Shown here: positions 56,137 to 64,000 of the stretch, one piece after another | How positions within the stretch are numbered: the stretch's first letter is position 1 | Layout: the number at the start of each line of letters is the position of its first letter | Source: a bacterium | GTDB lineage: Bacteria > Sysuimicrobiota > Sysuimicrobiia > Sysuimicrobiales > Thermofontiviventaceae | Assembly (NCBI GenBank): GCA_030550015.1 | Contig: JAUQQG010000046.1 | Span: forward strand, 1 to 64,000 | Length of the DNA: 64,000 bases | Reading direction: 5' to 3' | Program-made: the position numbers and the translations under genes | The notes under the pieces: generated by a model | Database searches by the model: none | Told to the model about the DNA's origin: nothing | Seen by the model: only the letters and a program-made list of their open reading frames with translations

Positions 56137-57238
56137 AGATCCGCACAGGGGCGAGGATGTAGAGATAATCCTCGAAGTCGGTAGGACGCAATACCCCAGG
56201 GCTTAATGGGCCAGTGAGGTCAAAGAAGACATATTCAGAAGAGATGATCGTCAGGGCATCCAAGAGATACCTGGCGTTAAAGGCAACCTGGATAGGCTCT
56301 CCAGACGATTCCACCTCTACCTCCTCTCGGGCCCTGCCTACCTCAGGTGTGTTCGATGTGACGATCATTGTGTTTTGAACGGTATGGATCTGCACGACAT
56401 TGCTGGAATCCCTCGCGGTGATACTCGCCCGCCGGACAGCTGCCAGGAAGTCGCCTGTGGCCACGCGGATGCGTTGTTTGTACTCATGGGGAATGATCTG
56501 CTCATAATTGGGAAATGTCCCGGCTATGGTCCTTGTGAGGATCCGCACACGGGGGAGTAAGAAGGCTACCTGCCCACCGGCCATCGCGACCTCTACATCC
56601 CCAAGGATGCCTCCCAGGGCTCTCGTTAGTTCGTGCATGGCCTTCTGCGGAAGAATCACGTTAAGCGACCCCTCTGCGGCCTCAGAGAGTGTTGTTTTCC
56701 TCAGCGCTAACCTTCCCCCATCGGTTGCCACCATCCGTGCATCCCGCCCAGAAACAACGAAGTTGATCCCTGTAAGGTGAGGGCGTGTCTCGTCCGTGCT
56801 GCATGCGAAGATAGTCTGCCGGATCATTGTACGAAGGAGGTCCGCAGGAAGACGGCAGATGGGCTTTTCTCCCACCTCAGGGATGGAGGGGAAATCTTCT
56901 GGGGCCATCCCCATGATCTCAAAGGAGCTTCTTCGACAAATGATCTCTGCTTGGGTTGTCCCTACCTCCGACCGGATTTCCACCTCATCGCTTGGGAGGT
57001 TATTGAGGATCTCGACAAGGAGCTTAGCTGGGAGGGCAAGCGCCCCTCCCTCCTCAACAAACGCGGGAACCGTCGCCTGGATCGCCACTTCGAGGTCCGT
57101 GGCTGAAAGGTTTACTCCCTCGGCCCTGGTTTGGAGGAGGATCGTCCCTAAGATCGGCATCGTACTCCTAGTAGAAATGGCCCGGGAGACAAGCTGAGTC
57201 CCCCACTCAAGGTCCTTCTGGGTACTCCGAATTCGCAT
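56129..57238 (-). CDS. dnaN: DNA polymerase III sliding clamp (beta)
   Basis: A 369-residue clamp of three similar domains that encircles DNA and holds polymerase III. Family features include MPILGTILLQ, LSATDLEVAI, LPAKLLVEIL, ATDGGRLALRK, FPNYEQIIP and the terminal APVRIYA (usual MPMRL-like end). ATG 57238 with GGAGG eight bases before it is preferred over GTG 57253. Confidence 0.95.
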   Translation of the reverse strand: MRIRSTQKDLEWGTQLVSRAISTRSTMPILGTILLQTRAEGVNLSATDLEVAIQATVPAFVEEGGALALPAKLLVEILNNLPSDEVEIRSEVGTTQAEIICRRSSFEIMGMAPEDFPSIPEVGEKPICRLPADLLRTMIRQTIFACSTDETRPHLTGINFVVSGRDARMVATDGGRLALRKTTLSEAAEGSLNVILPQKAMHELTRALGGILGDVEVAMAGGQVAFLLPRVRILTRTIAGTFPNYEQIIPHEYKQRIRVATGDFLAAVRRASITARDSSNVVQIHTVQNTMIVTSNTPEVGRAREEVEVESSGEPIQVAFNARYLLDALTIISSEYVFFDLTGPLSPGVLRPTDFEDYLYILAPVRIYA

Positions 57239-57253
57239 CCCTAAATCCTCCAC

Positions 57254-57500
57254 TCCTCCCCCTCTAGTATTTTCATAGAAATAGATTCACCGTAGGCGTA
57301 GTAGTCCCTGTGTACTCTGGGGAGAAAGGCTCTCTTAGAAGAGGGGGTGCCTCATAGAGAAAATACACCCACAGAAGAAGCTGTGGGAGATCATTGAATT
57401 GGTTGTGGGGAACTTCTCCCCTTTCCACACATCCTGAAGTCACAAGCACCTCCTGTGGACATCTTTCCTACTTATCCACATGTTTCCCCCAGATCCACAA
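57254..57500. other. dnaA-dnaN spacer with one DnaA box
   Basis: 247 bp without a gene. A perfect DnaA box TTATCCACA lies at 57472-57480 (plus strand), with weaker GATCCACA and TGTGGA elements nearby. CCCACAG/CTGTGGG (57368-57387) forms a 7-bp hairpin. It may be a second part of the origin or control dnaN expression. Confidence 0.6.
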
Positions 57501-58847
57501 CTACTCTCCTCTTCGGAATTGCTCTATCAAAGCCTTGATGGAGGCGGCAAGATGTGGATCCTGGCTCATCACAGCCTTCACACGCTCGCACGCGTGGAGC
57601 ACTGTCGTATGATCTCTACCCCCAAACTCCTGGCCGATCTGGGGGAGTGAAGCGTCAGTAAGCTCTCTAGCGAGATACATGGCTACCTGCCTAGGGAAAG
57701 CCACGCCTTTGGTGCGCCGCTTCCCTCGCATCTCTTCTACCCGGATGCCGAAGTATTCGGCGACGACTTTCTGGATCGCCGCGAGTGTAACAGGTTTCAC
57801 CCTTGAGGGGGGGAGGATATCAGCTAGGGCTTCCGCTGCGACCTCCACAGTGAGGGGGAGTGAGGCGTGGGTAGCGTAAGCGACGACCCGCACAAGGGCC
57901 CCTTCTAGCTCGCGGATGTTGCTTTGGACTTGTTTGGCGATGAACTCCGCGACCTCGTCGGGGAGGTTGATGGCGTCGATCTCAGCCTTCTTCCTGAGAA
58001 TGGCAATCCTTGTTTCCAGGTCAGGCGGCTGAATGTCCGCGATCAAGCCCCACTCAAAACGCGAGCGAAGGCGGTCCTCTAGCGTGGGGATCTCCTTTGG
58101 GGGGCGGTCGCTTGTAATCACAATCTGCTTACCAGCCTCATGGAGAGAGTTGAAAGTATGGAAGAACTCCTCCTGGGTTCGCTCCTTCCCCGCAAGGAAT
58201 TGGATGTCGTCGATGAGGAGGACATCGACACTCCGGTACTTGTTCCGAAATTCCAGTGTTTTATCGTCACGAATCGCATTGATGAGCTCATTCGTGAACT
58301 TCTCGGAAGAGGCATACACAACACGGTAATACTGCCGATTTTGCAGAACATGGTGCCCAATGGCCTGGAGGAGGTGCGTCTTCCCGAGACCCACACCACC
58401 ATAAATGAAGAGGGGGTTATAAGCCTTCGCCGGTGCTTCGGCGACGGCGACCGCCGCCGCGTGTGCGAAACGATTTCCCGTCCCAACCACAAAGGTGTCA
58501 AAGGTATACTTGGGGTTCAAGGGGATTGCCTCTGTCGCCCGGACAGGTCGCCGGGCTTCGGCCACAGTAGTTACGGGTATGGGCTCCTCGGCTGCGACGC
58601 TGAATTGGACCTTTACGCTCCGCTGGAGGATTCCTTGGAGGATGCTTGTAATGAGCCCGATGTAGCGGGACTCTAGCCATTCCTTGGCAAACTTGCTGGG
58701 GACGGCAAAGATGAATGTCTCCCCTTCGAGCGCAACCGGCTCCACCGCTTTGACAAACGATTCATAGGTTGGCTTGCTGAGGAGTCCCTCCATCCTCTTA
58801 AGGGCTTCCTGCCAAACATCCTCGACAGCGAAGTTGGAAACGCTCAC
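57501..58847 (-). CDS. dnaA: Chromosomal replication initiator DnaA
   Basis: A 448-residue initiator: domain I (EDVWQEALKRMEGLL), a short linker, domain III AAA+ (YTFDTFVVGTGNRFAHAAA, Walker A GGVGLGKTHLL, Walker B VLLIDDIQFL, sensor RSRFEWGL) and domain IV with the box-binding GGRDHTTVLHACERV. GTG 58847 behind GGGGGAGGAGC fits the family start. It opens the origin at 59.87-60.13 kb, 1 kb upstream. Confidence 0.96.
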   Translation of the reverse strand: MSVSNFAVEDVWQEALKRMEGLLSKPTYESFVKAVEPVALEGETFIFAVPSKFAKEWLESRYIGLITSILQGILQRSVKVQFSVAAEEPIPVTTVAEARRPVRATEAIPLNPKYTFDTFVVGTGNRFAHAAAVAVAEAPAKAYNPLFIYGGVGLGKTHLLQAIGHHVLQNRQYYRVVYASSEKFTNELINAIRDDKTLEFRNKYRSVDVLLIDDIQFLAGKERTQEEFFHTFNSLHEAGKQIVITSDRPPKEIPTLEDRLRSRFEWGLIADIQPPDLETRIAILRKKAEIDAINLPDEVAEFIAKQVQSNIRELEGALVRVVAYATHASLPLTVEVAAEALADILPPSRVKPVTLAAIQKVVAEYFGIRVEEMRGKRRTKGVAFPRQVAMYLARELTDASLPQIGQEFGGRDHTTVLHACERVKAVMSQDPHLAASIKALIEQFRRGE

Positions 58848-58945
58848 GCTCCTCCCCCTCCTGGGCAAACCTATTTTAAGTCCCAAACAAACCTTGCGAA
58901 TAGATTTGGCTGTGGCTACCTAATCCCTGATCTGCGCCGGATATT

Positions 58946-59779
58946 TTAGGGTTTAAAGACCTCGTCGAGGTATGCGATGCCTTCCTCGGTCAAAGTGCGT
59001 TTTCCTCCTCCTTTCGTGGTGACTAGCTGTAGGCTCTCCAGGATCTGGAGTTCTCGGTAAGCCGTGCTGTGGCTAATCCCAAGCTCCTTGGAGAGGGTGG
59101 TCGGGCCCACCGACCCGAGCTCGGCAATGAGGAGGAGGATCTTCTTCTGGCGCGGTGTGAGTGGCAAGCGGTGCGTGTGTGGTGGGGGTGACGCAGGGAG
59201 CCCTGGAGCGATCCGGCCATGAGGAAGGCGCTTTTCCATCTGTAATGTCACCACAGTACCATGCTCTAAATTATCTTCAATGGTGATGGTCCCACCAAGG
59301 AAGCTCAGTTGCTCCCTGGCAACAGGGAGACCAGACCCCACCCCTCGGATGAACCGCTTCATCTCCCTAGTTGCTGTTGTAAAGCCAGGGAGGAAGGCTT
59401 TCTCTTTGTCTTTAATCCCTGGACCTCTATCGGAGATCCGGATAGTGTTTCCATCCTCAAGAATGGTGATCACGGCATCCTGGAAGTAGGCGTGGATCAG
59501 GTTCTCGATGATCTCCCGGATCACGACATAAGGGATGCGCCCCCCCCGCTCCCGGGAATAGTTATACGTTTTGCTGGCAAGCTCCCCGACCAGTTCATGG
59601 AAATCGGACGAGGAGAGGGAGATAACCTGTGGGGTGGCCTGGGGAGAGTCGTAAATCGCCAGACGCACTTCAGGACCTCCTTCTGGTATCTCCTCCTCGC
59701 GGTGACGCCCCCGGTCGCGGAGGAGGCGGAGGAAAAGATCTTGTAAGGTGGACCTGTCCTCCCGTGCGTGCGCCTCCAT
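58946..59779 (-). CDS. HATPase_c and winged-helix protein beside oriC
   Basis: A 277-residue protein. Residues about 85-195 form a GHKL ATPase (N-box REIIENLIHA, G1 SDRGPGIKD, GVGSGLPVAREQLSFLGG, HGTVVTLQ), like anti-sigma kinases or histidine kinases but with no His phospho-acceptor domain. Residues about 208-277 are a winged helix (TTLSKELGISHSTAYRELQILESL) ending near YLDEVFKP. ATP- or kinase-dependent control of a DNA-binding module is inferred. It lies between dnaA and oriC; the target is unknown. Confidence 0.78.
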   Translation of the reverse strand: MEAHAREDRSTLQDLFLRLLRDRGRHREEEIPEGGPEVRLAIYDSPQATPQVISLSSSDFHELVGELASKTYNYSRERGGRIPYVVIREIIENLIHAYFQDAVITILEDGNTIRISDRGPGIKDKEKAFLPGFTTATREMKRFIRGVGSGLPVAREQLSFLGGTITIEDNLEHGTVVTLQMEKRLPHGRIAPGLPASPPPHTHRLPLTPRQKKILLLIAELGSVGPTTLSKELGISHSTAYRELQILESLQLVTTKGGGKRTLTEEGIAYLDEVFKP

Positions 59780-59872
59780 AAATTTGCCACCTCCTCAAAA
59801 ACTCCTACTAAGACCCACAAAGGACCTCCTTCCAAGTTCGCGTTCTGTGATAGTTCAAGAATACATCGTGGT

Positions 59873-60132
59873 TGTGGATAACTTTGGAAAGGCGCGCCGT
59901 TCCATTCGCTCCTGGCATCGAGGTTCCCTGTCGAACATAGGGACGTATTCTTGTATGCGGGGAGGGGTGTACCGGTTATCCACAGGTGTGGAAAATCTTG
60001 TGGATAACCAGCAATGATTCCTCGAAGGGGTCGCTTAAAAGTTCACCTGTTCTTCCGAGGAATTGGGGATAAGGCAGTCGGCAGCCCAAGAAAATGTGGA
60101 TAATTCATTGGCTTATCCCCAGCCTATCCACA
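59873..60132. other. oriC: Replication origin oriC (DnaA box cluster)
   Basis: Perfect DnaA boxes TTATCCACA or complement at 59873-59881 (-), 59976-59984 (+), 59999-60007 (-) and 60095-60103 (-), plus one-mismatch boxes at 60064-60072 (-), 60113-60121 (+) and 60124-60132 (+). The gene-free interval 59780-60250 lies where genes diverge, so replication would run outward in both directions, co-directional with transcription. A DnaA-trio was not confirmed. Confidence 0.85.
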
Positions 60133-60168
60133 TCAGTGGTATCACGGTGTGTTACGGCACGGTTGCGG

Positions 60169-60198
60169 TTGAATGTGCCGCAGGGTTTATGGTATAGT
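60169..60198 (+). promoter_or_regulatory. rpmH promoter
   Basis: TTGAAT (60169-60174), 18 bp, TATAGT (60193-60198). The transcript would start near 60205 with a leader of about 45 nt to the rpmH start. It adjoins the last DnaA box. Confidence 0.65.
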
Positions 60199-60250
60199 AG
60201 ATAGGCAAATTTCGGGCTACCAGATCCCCGTTTGGAAAGGGGTCAGTGGA

Positions 60251-60388
60251 TTGCCTAAACGGACGTATCAACCCAAGCGCCATCGACGGAAGAGGGTTCA
60301 TGGGTTCCTCGCCCGTATGGCCACGCCGGGAGGACGCAATGTCCTCCGGCGAAGGAGGGCCAAGGGGAGGAAGAGGCTTACGGTGTGA
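60251..60388 (+). CDS. rpmH: 50S ribosomal protein L34
   Basis: A 45-residue basic protein: [28 protein letters not shown], read across the protein in pieces, then [12 protein letters not shown], the full L34 length. It starts at TTG 60251, eight bases after GGAAAGGGG. The rnpA frame is open across the whole gene, beginning at a GTG just upstream (60246). Confidence 0.93.
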   Translation: MPKRTYQPKRHRRKRVHGFLARMATPGGRNVLRRRRAKGRKRLTV

Positions 60389-60746
60389 GCGGCTGTTGTC
60401 AAAGCCCTTTGATCGGCTTTCCCAGAGCAGAGATTTCCAGCGGGCCTACCGGTTTGGGCGCAGGTATAGCGGCGATTCCTTCTTGGTTTACGTGCTGGAC
60501 CGAGGGGGGGCAGGTCTCCGGGTCGGGATCGTGGTGGGCCACCGGCATGGCGGGGCAGTTGAAAGGAATAGACTTCGACGGAGGATTCGGGAGGCTGTGC
60601 GGAGGCTCGCCCCATTCCTGAAAGAGGGAGCGGATGTAGTGATCATCCCCCGCGCCGGCGCCATTGAAGGGAAGGAACGGTTTTCGGATTTCGTGAGCAG
60701 CTTGGCTGAGGTCCTTTCACAGGCTGGCTTGCTCATGGAAGCGTAG
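60339..60746 (+). CDS. rnpA: Ribonuclease P protein component
   Basis: Protein subunit of RNase P for tRNA 5' maturation. The core runs from [19 protein letters not shown] through [29 protein letters not shown], the RNR signature. Start candidates: ATG 60339 (GGGAGG five bases upstream, 135 aa, chosen), TTG 60399 (family-like start) and GTG 60246 (166 aa, overlapping all of rpmH as in Thermus). The N-terminal extension is Gly/Arg-rich. Confidence 0.9.
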   Translation: MSSGEGGPRGGRGLRCERLLSKPFDRLSQSRDFQRAYRFGRRYSGDSFLVYVLDRGGAGLRVGIVVGHRHGGAVERNRLRRRIREAVRRLAPFLKEGADVVIIPRAGAIEGKERFSDFVSSLAEVLSQAGLLMEA

Positions 60747-60767
60747 CCCAGGGGGATAGGAGGAAGT

Positions 60768-60989
60768 ATGCGGCTAAGCTTGCGGGAGATCCTCATCGTG
60801 GCGATCCGCGGCTACCAGAGGTTTCTCTCTCCTTATCTACCTCCCTCCTGCCGATTCTATCCTTCTTGCTCGCAGTACGCCCTTGAGGCGGTGAGCAAGT
60901 ACGGGGCCATCCGGGGTTTGTGGCTTGCCCTCCGGAGGTTGTTGCGGTGTCATCCATTCCACCCGGGCGGATTCGATCCGGTGCCATGA
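60768..60989 (+). CDS. yidD: Membrane protein insertion efficiency factor YidD
   Basis: A 73-residue Yid[37 protein letters not shown] (in pieces), [30 protein letters not shown]. Three conserved Cys and an N-terminal amphipathic helix are present. AGGAGGAAGT precedes the ATG. It assists YidC and lies 10 bp upstream of it. Confidence 0.94.
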   Translation: MRLSLREILIVAIRGYQRFLSPYLPPSCRFYPSCSQYALEAVSKYGAIRGLWLALRRLLRCHPFHPGGFDPVP

Positions 60990-60999
60990 GGAGTACACG

Positions 61000-61692
61000 A
61001 TGTTTCAAGGTCTTGTCCATCTAATCACCAATGCACTCCACTTTTTTTATGGCTTCACCAAGAGCTATGCCTTAGCCATTGTCCTCCTTACCCTTGTAAT
61101 CAAGTTAATCCTCCACCCTCTCACCCGTACCCAACTGAAGTCCATGAAGGGGATGCAGATGCTCGCCCCTAAAATGGAGGAGCTCCGCCGGAAATACAAG
61201 GATGATCCCCAGCGTCTCAACAAGGAGCTCATGCAGCTCTACCGTGCCCATGGGGTAAACCCCTTTGGAGGATGCCTCCCTATGCTAATCCAGCTTCCAG
61301 TCCTCTGGGCGCTCTTTCGCGCACTTTATACCCCCGGACTATTCAGCGGGGCAACCATCTTTGGGATTCCCCTTGACGCAGTCCCGCGGCTCTCGGTGGA
61401 AGTACTTACGAAACACCCGATCTGGATGATCTTTCCCATTCTCGTTGGAGCCACGACATACCTACAGCAGCACCTCACAGTCACAGACCCAGCGCAAGCG
61501 CGCATGTTTGTTTTGATGCCCCTCATGGTTGCCTACTTCGCAACCCTCATGCCCATCGGTGTCTCGGTATATTGGATCGTCTCCACCCTGGCCTACCTTG
61601 TGGAATATCTCATCGTGGTTGGCCGGCCACGGCTACAGGCGCAGCGGTCTGCTCCTGCGAGAGTTGTACAGAAAGGAGCGAGGCGAACGTGA
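61000..61692 (+). CDS. yidC: YidC/OxaA membrane protein insertase
   Basis: A 230-residue short-type insertase (SpoIIIJ-like): about five helices, FTKSYALAIVLLTLVIKLILHPLT with the conserved basic residue and QLKSMKGMQMLAPKMEELRRKYKDD in the cytoplasmic loop, then CLPMLIQLPVLWALFRAL. No large periplasmic domain or lipobox is seen. GAGGAG precedes the ATG. It overlaps jag by 4 bp (GTGA). Confidence 0.93.
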   Translation: MFQGLVHLITNALHFFYGFTKSYALAIVLLTLVIKLILHPLTRTQLKSMKGMQMLAPKMEELRRKYKDDPQRLNKELMQLYRAHGVNPFGGCLPMLIQLPVLWALFRALYTPGLFSGATIFGIPLDAVPRLSVEVLTKHPIWMIFPILVGATTYLQQHLTVTDPAQARMFVLMPLMVAYFATLMPIGVSVYWIVSTLAYLVEYLIVVGRPRLQAQRSAPARVVQKGARRT

Positions 61693-62354
61693 AGGAGCTG
61701 GAAGAGACCGGGCGGACCGTCGATGAGGCTGTCGAGAAAGCCCTTCGCACGCTCGGGGTGGACCGGGATGAGGTAGATGTGGAGGTCCTGGAGGAAGGAA
61801 GCCGTGGGGTCTTCGGGTTCGGCGGGAAGGAGGCGAGAGTCCTCGTCCGCGTCCGCCAGGACTATGCAAAGCTTGCAGGAGAGATTGTGGGGCGCATCAT
61901 CAAAGAGATGGGATTCCAAGGGAAGATCCAGGTCAAGAGGTCGAGGGAGTCCATCGAAGTTAGTGTGGAGGGGAGAGACCTTGGAGTCCTCATTGGAAAG
62001 CGGGGCCAGACCCTAGATGCCTTAGAATACCTCACCACCCTGATCCTCTCCCGGCGCGCGGGGAAACGTCTTCAGGTCACGGTGGACGTGGAGGGGTATC
62101 GAGAACGCAGGAGGAAAGCCCTGGCAGTCTTGGCAAGGCGGGTAGCAAGGCGTGTGGTTCAGGAGGGGCGAGAGATTCCCTTGGAGCCCATGAGTGCAAG
62201 GGATCGCAGAGTCATCCACATGACCCTCCAGGATCACCCCCGCGTGTACACCTATAGCGAGGGGGCTGGGGAACAGCGAAGGGTGGTGATCGCCCCCAAA
62301 CCCCACAACAAGGAGACGGCATCTCCTCACCAAGGTGAGGGAGGCGGGATGTAA
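61689..62354 (+). CDS. jag: Jag/KhpB RNA-binding protein
   Basis: A 221-residue protein: Jag-N domain (1-50, ETGRTVDEAVEKALRTLGV, RGVFGFGGKEARV), KH domain (GVLIGKRGQTLDALEYL, with the GxxG as GKRG) and R3H domain (PMSARDRRVIHMTLQDHPRVYTYSEG). It binds RNA and affects cell shape or sporulation in Firmicutes. The GTG start overlaps the yidC stop. RsmG follows. Confidence 0.93.
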   Translation: MKELEETGRTVDEAVEKALRTLGVDRDEVDVEVLEEGSRGVFGFGGKEARVLVRVRQDYAKLAGEIVGRIIKEMGFQGKIQVKRSRESIEVSVEGRDLGVLIGKRGQTLDALEYLTTLILSRRAGKRLQVTVDVEGYRERRRKALAVLARRVARRVVQEGREIPLEPMSARDRRVIHMTLQDHPRVYTYSEGAGEQRRVVIAPKPHNKETASPHQGEGGGM

Positions 62355-62356
62355 GC

Positions 62357-63097
62357 GTGCTCCATGCGGATTTCCGTGGGGAAGGCGACCCCCTTGCTCT
62401 TCTCCGCAGGGGCGCCTATGAACTGGGCATCTCCCTCCTCCCCGACCAGGAAGCACAATTCCAACGTTACATCGAGCTTCTCCTTACTTGGAATCCCCGG
62501 CTTGGGTTGACGGCCCAGACAGACCCTGAAGAAATTGTGATCCATCACTTCCTTGATTCCCTTCTTGTGTTAAAAGGAACAGACTTCCCGAGCGGGTCCG
62601 AGGTCCTCGATGTTGGATCAGGGGCAGGGTTCCCGGGGGTACCTCTTGCGATTGTACGCCCCGACATCCAGGTGATCCTCCTAGAGGCGTCCAGGCGGCG
62701 CGCTGCATTCCTTGAGCGCCTCGCCTGGACACTGAAGGTCCCCCTCCAGGTGATCTGGGGGAGAGCGGAGGATATCGCCCACAACCTCAACTGGAGGGAG
62801 CGATTCCCCCGCGTGGTTTCCAGGGCAGTAGCTCCTCTCCGAGTCCTTCTGGAATTTTGCCTTCCCTTCGTGGAGGTAGGGGGGATCGGCGTCTTCCTTA
62901 AAGGGAAGCGTGCAGACGAGGAGATAAGGGGCGCAAGGAGGGCCTTGCAAATATTGGGTGGGGGACCCCCTTTGTCGATCCCTGTAGCGCTTCCTTTTAC
63001 AGACCTCGTGCGTGTAGTTGTCGTCGTTCCCAAGGTTACCTCCACGCCGACTGGGTATCCCCGCCGTCCTGGGATCCCATCCAGGAGACCCCTGTAA
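62357..63097 (+). CDS. rsmG: 16S rRNA (guanine527-N7)-methyltransferase
   Basis: A 246-residue GidB/RsmG: TWNPRLGLTAQTDPEEIVIHHFLDSLL, in parts, then the SAM motif VLDVGSGAGFPGVPLAI and later FPRVVSRAVAPL. It methylates G527 in 16S rRNA. The C-terminal extension is Pro/Arg-rich. The GTG start at 62357 lies 2 bp after jag. Confidence 0.94.
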   Translation: MLHADFRGEGDPLALLRRGAYELGISLLPDQEAQFQRYIELLLTWNPRLGLTAQTDPEEIVIHHFLDSLLVLKGTDFPSGSEVLDVGSGAGFPGVPLAIVRPDIQVILLEASRRRAAFLERLAWTLKVPLQVIWGRAEDIAHNLNWRERFPRVVSRAVAPLRVLLEFCLPFVEVGGIGVFLKGKRADEEIRGARRALQILGGGPPLSIPVALPFTDLVRVVVVVPKVTSTPTGYPRRPGIPSRRPL

Positions 63098-63159
63098 GGG
63101 CAGGATGTTTCACCACTCTAGCGAAATGGTTTGAAGAAGTGCATCTTAGGGGTCCAACC

Positions 63160-63942
63160 GTGGGAATAGTTCTAACAATTGTCAACCAGAAGGGCGGGGT
63201 GGGGAAGTCCACCACGGCAGTGAACTTAGGAGCCTGCCTCGCTGAACGGTCCCACCGGATCCTTCTCATCGACATGGACCCCCAGGCAAATGCGACGAGC
63301 GGGGTGGGGGTGCGGAAACGGGATGTCGTTGTCTCGATGTACGATGTCCTTATTCGCGGTGAGCCCATGGAAGGGGTCATTCTCCCAACGCCCGTGATGA
63401 ACCTGGACCTCGCACCGGCGAGCATCCACCTAGCAGGGGCAGAGGTGGAGCTTGTCACAGCCCCAGGGAGAGAAGGGAGGCTTCGAGCTGCGTTGTCTCC
63501 TCTGCGGGAGAAATACGACCTCCTCCTCGTGGACTGTCCCCCATCCCTTGGTCTATTGACAGTGAACGCCCTTGTCGCCGCGGACGAGACCATCATCCCA
63601 ATCCAGTGCGAATACTACGCCCTTGAAGGGCTCTCCCAGCTTGTGGATTCCATTGCCCTCGTCCGACGGCACCTCAACCCCAACCTTCGCATCGGAGGGG
63701 TGCTCTTGACGATGTACGACGCGCGGACGAACCTCTCCCAACAGGTTGTCGACGAGGTCCGGAGGTATTTCAAGGAGAAAGTATTTGAGACGGTGATCCC
63801 CAGAAGCGTCCGGTTGGCAGAGGCCCCCAGCTACGGGCAACCGATCATCCTCTATGATTCTTCGTGCCGGGGGGCAGAGGCATATAGAAACCTCGCAAAG
63901 GAGGTAGAATCTCGTGCCGGTCTCCTCACACGAGTCCCCTGA
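63160..63942 (+). CDS. parA: Chromosome partitioning ATPase ParA/Soj
   Basis: A 260-residue ParA with the deviant Walker A KGGVGKST near residue 12, IDMDPQANATSG, VDCPPSLGLLTVNAL and PIQCEYYALEGL. Together with ParB it segregates origins. The GTG at 63160 with TTAGGGG seven bases upstream fits the family start. It overlaps parB by 29 bp. Confidence 0.95.
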   Translation: MGIVLTIVNQKGGVGKSTTAVNLGACLAERSHRILLIDMDPQANATSGVGVRKRDVVVSMYDVLIRGEPMEGVILPTPVMNLDLAPASIHLAGAEVELVTAPGREGRLRAALSPLREKYDLLLVDCPPSLGLLTVNALVAADETIIPIQCEYYALEGLSQLVDSIALVRRHLNPNLRIGGVLLTMYDARTNLSQQVVDEVRRYFKEKVFETVIPRSVRLAEAPSYGQPIILYDSSCRGAEAYRNLAKEVESRAGLLTRVP

Positions 63943-64000
63943 TCGGGGCGGCCGAAAAAAGGGAGGGTTGGGGAAGGGGCTTGCAGCCCTCTTTCCTGGA
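63914..64000 (+). CDS. parB: ParB family protein, N-terminal fragment
   Basis: Starts at GTG 63914 behind AAGGAGGT and runs off the window after 29 codons. It reads RKKGGLGKGLAALFPG, the usual N-terminus of ParB, which carries the ParA-stimulating Arg/Lys patch and the LGKGLAAL motif. parS was not found nearby. Confidence 0.88.
   Translation, partial: MPVSSHESPDRGGRKKGGLGKGLAALFPG

Noticed and set aside
63085-63125. parS site near parA
   Set aside because: Only a half-site like TGTTTCAC is present; the full palindrome is missing.

Overview
The window is chromosomal DNA (roughly 55-60% G+C) from a bacterium and includes the replication origin region. The strongest landmark is an oriC at about 59.87-60.13 kb: four exact DnaA boxes plus three one-mismatch boxes, just upstream of rpmH. 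Genes left of it (gyrA, gyrB, remB-like, dciA-like, recF, yaaA, dnaN, dnaA) run leftward. Genes right of it (rpmH, rnpA, yidD, yidC, jag, rsmG, parA, start of parB) run rightward, so both sets are transcribed away from the origin. The dnaA-dnaN-yaaA-recF-dciA-remB-gyrB-gyrA order is Gram-positive-like. An archaeal/eukaryotic-type prolyl-tRNA synthetase, EndoQ, an M29 aminopeptidase and an overlapping rpmH/rnpA pair resembling the Thermus arrangement suggest a deep-branching, possibly thermophilic, probably uncultured lineage. I cannot name the phylum from sequence alone.

Layout. 0-0.6 kb: tRNA-Ser(GCT), tRNA-Arg(GCG) and an unidentified structured tRNA-like element, all on the minus strand. 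0.6-12.1 kb: M20 peptidase, HAD phosphatase, ProRS, EndoQ, HtrA-like protease, geranylgeranyl-reductase-family flavoprotein, DUF192 lipoprotein, PIG-L deacetylase, and a GAF-GAF-HisKA_2 kinase with an ANTAR response regulator. 12.2-16.8 kb: a BNR-propeller/MoaD-like pair, then zur-znuA-znuC-znuB behind a 7-1-7 Fur-family box. 16.9-27.8 kb: zinc-ribbon protein, tRNA-Ser(TGA), exported protein, tandem GNAT, alpha/beta hydrolase with Lon-like protease, cold-shock protein, small proteins, pyruvate kinase, M29 aminopeptidase and ClpP. 28-34 kb: a nucleoside-type BMP ABC transporter with two tandem binding proteins. 34.2-39.5 kb: carbamate kinase, npdG-like oxidoreductase, proB-proA and an AmrS-type radical SAM enzyme. 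39.6-47.2 kb: M3 oligopeptidase, then an aroE-aroC-aroKB-aroQ-aroH-aroA operon taking dehydroquinate synthesis through to EPSP and on to prephenate. 47.3-64 kb: sugar-type MFS symporter, rsgA and the origin region.

How it fits together. The gene set is mostly housekeeping: replication and topology control, ribosome and membrane-protein biogenesis, aromatic and proline synthesis, protein and peptide turnover (Lon-like, ClpP, HtrA, M20, M29, M3), zinc homeostasis and nucleoside uptake. No transposase, integrase, CRISPR array or phage gene was seen. Several promoters close to the sigma-70 consensus can be read (for example gyrB, aroE, tRNA-Ser). Many gene ends carry strong hairpins without a U-tract, so classical intrinsic terminators are scarce. 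Least explained are the tRNA-like element near position 100, the rpmH/rnpA overlap, the MoaD-like protein with residues beyond its GG tail, the HATPase-wHTH protein beside oriC, and several precise inverted repeats in leaders and promoters.
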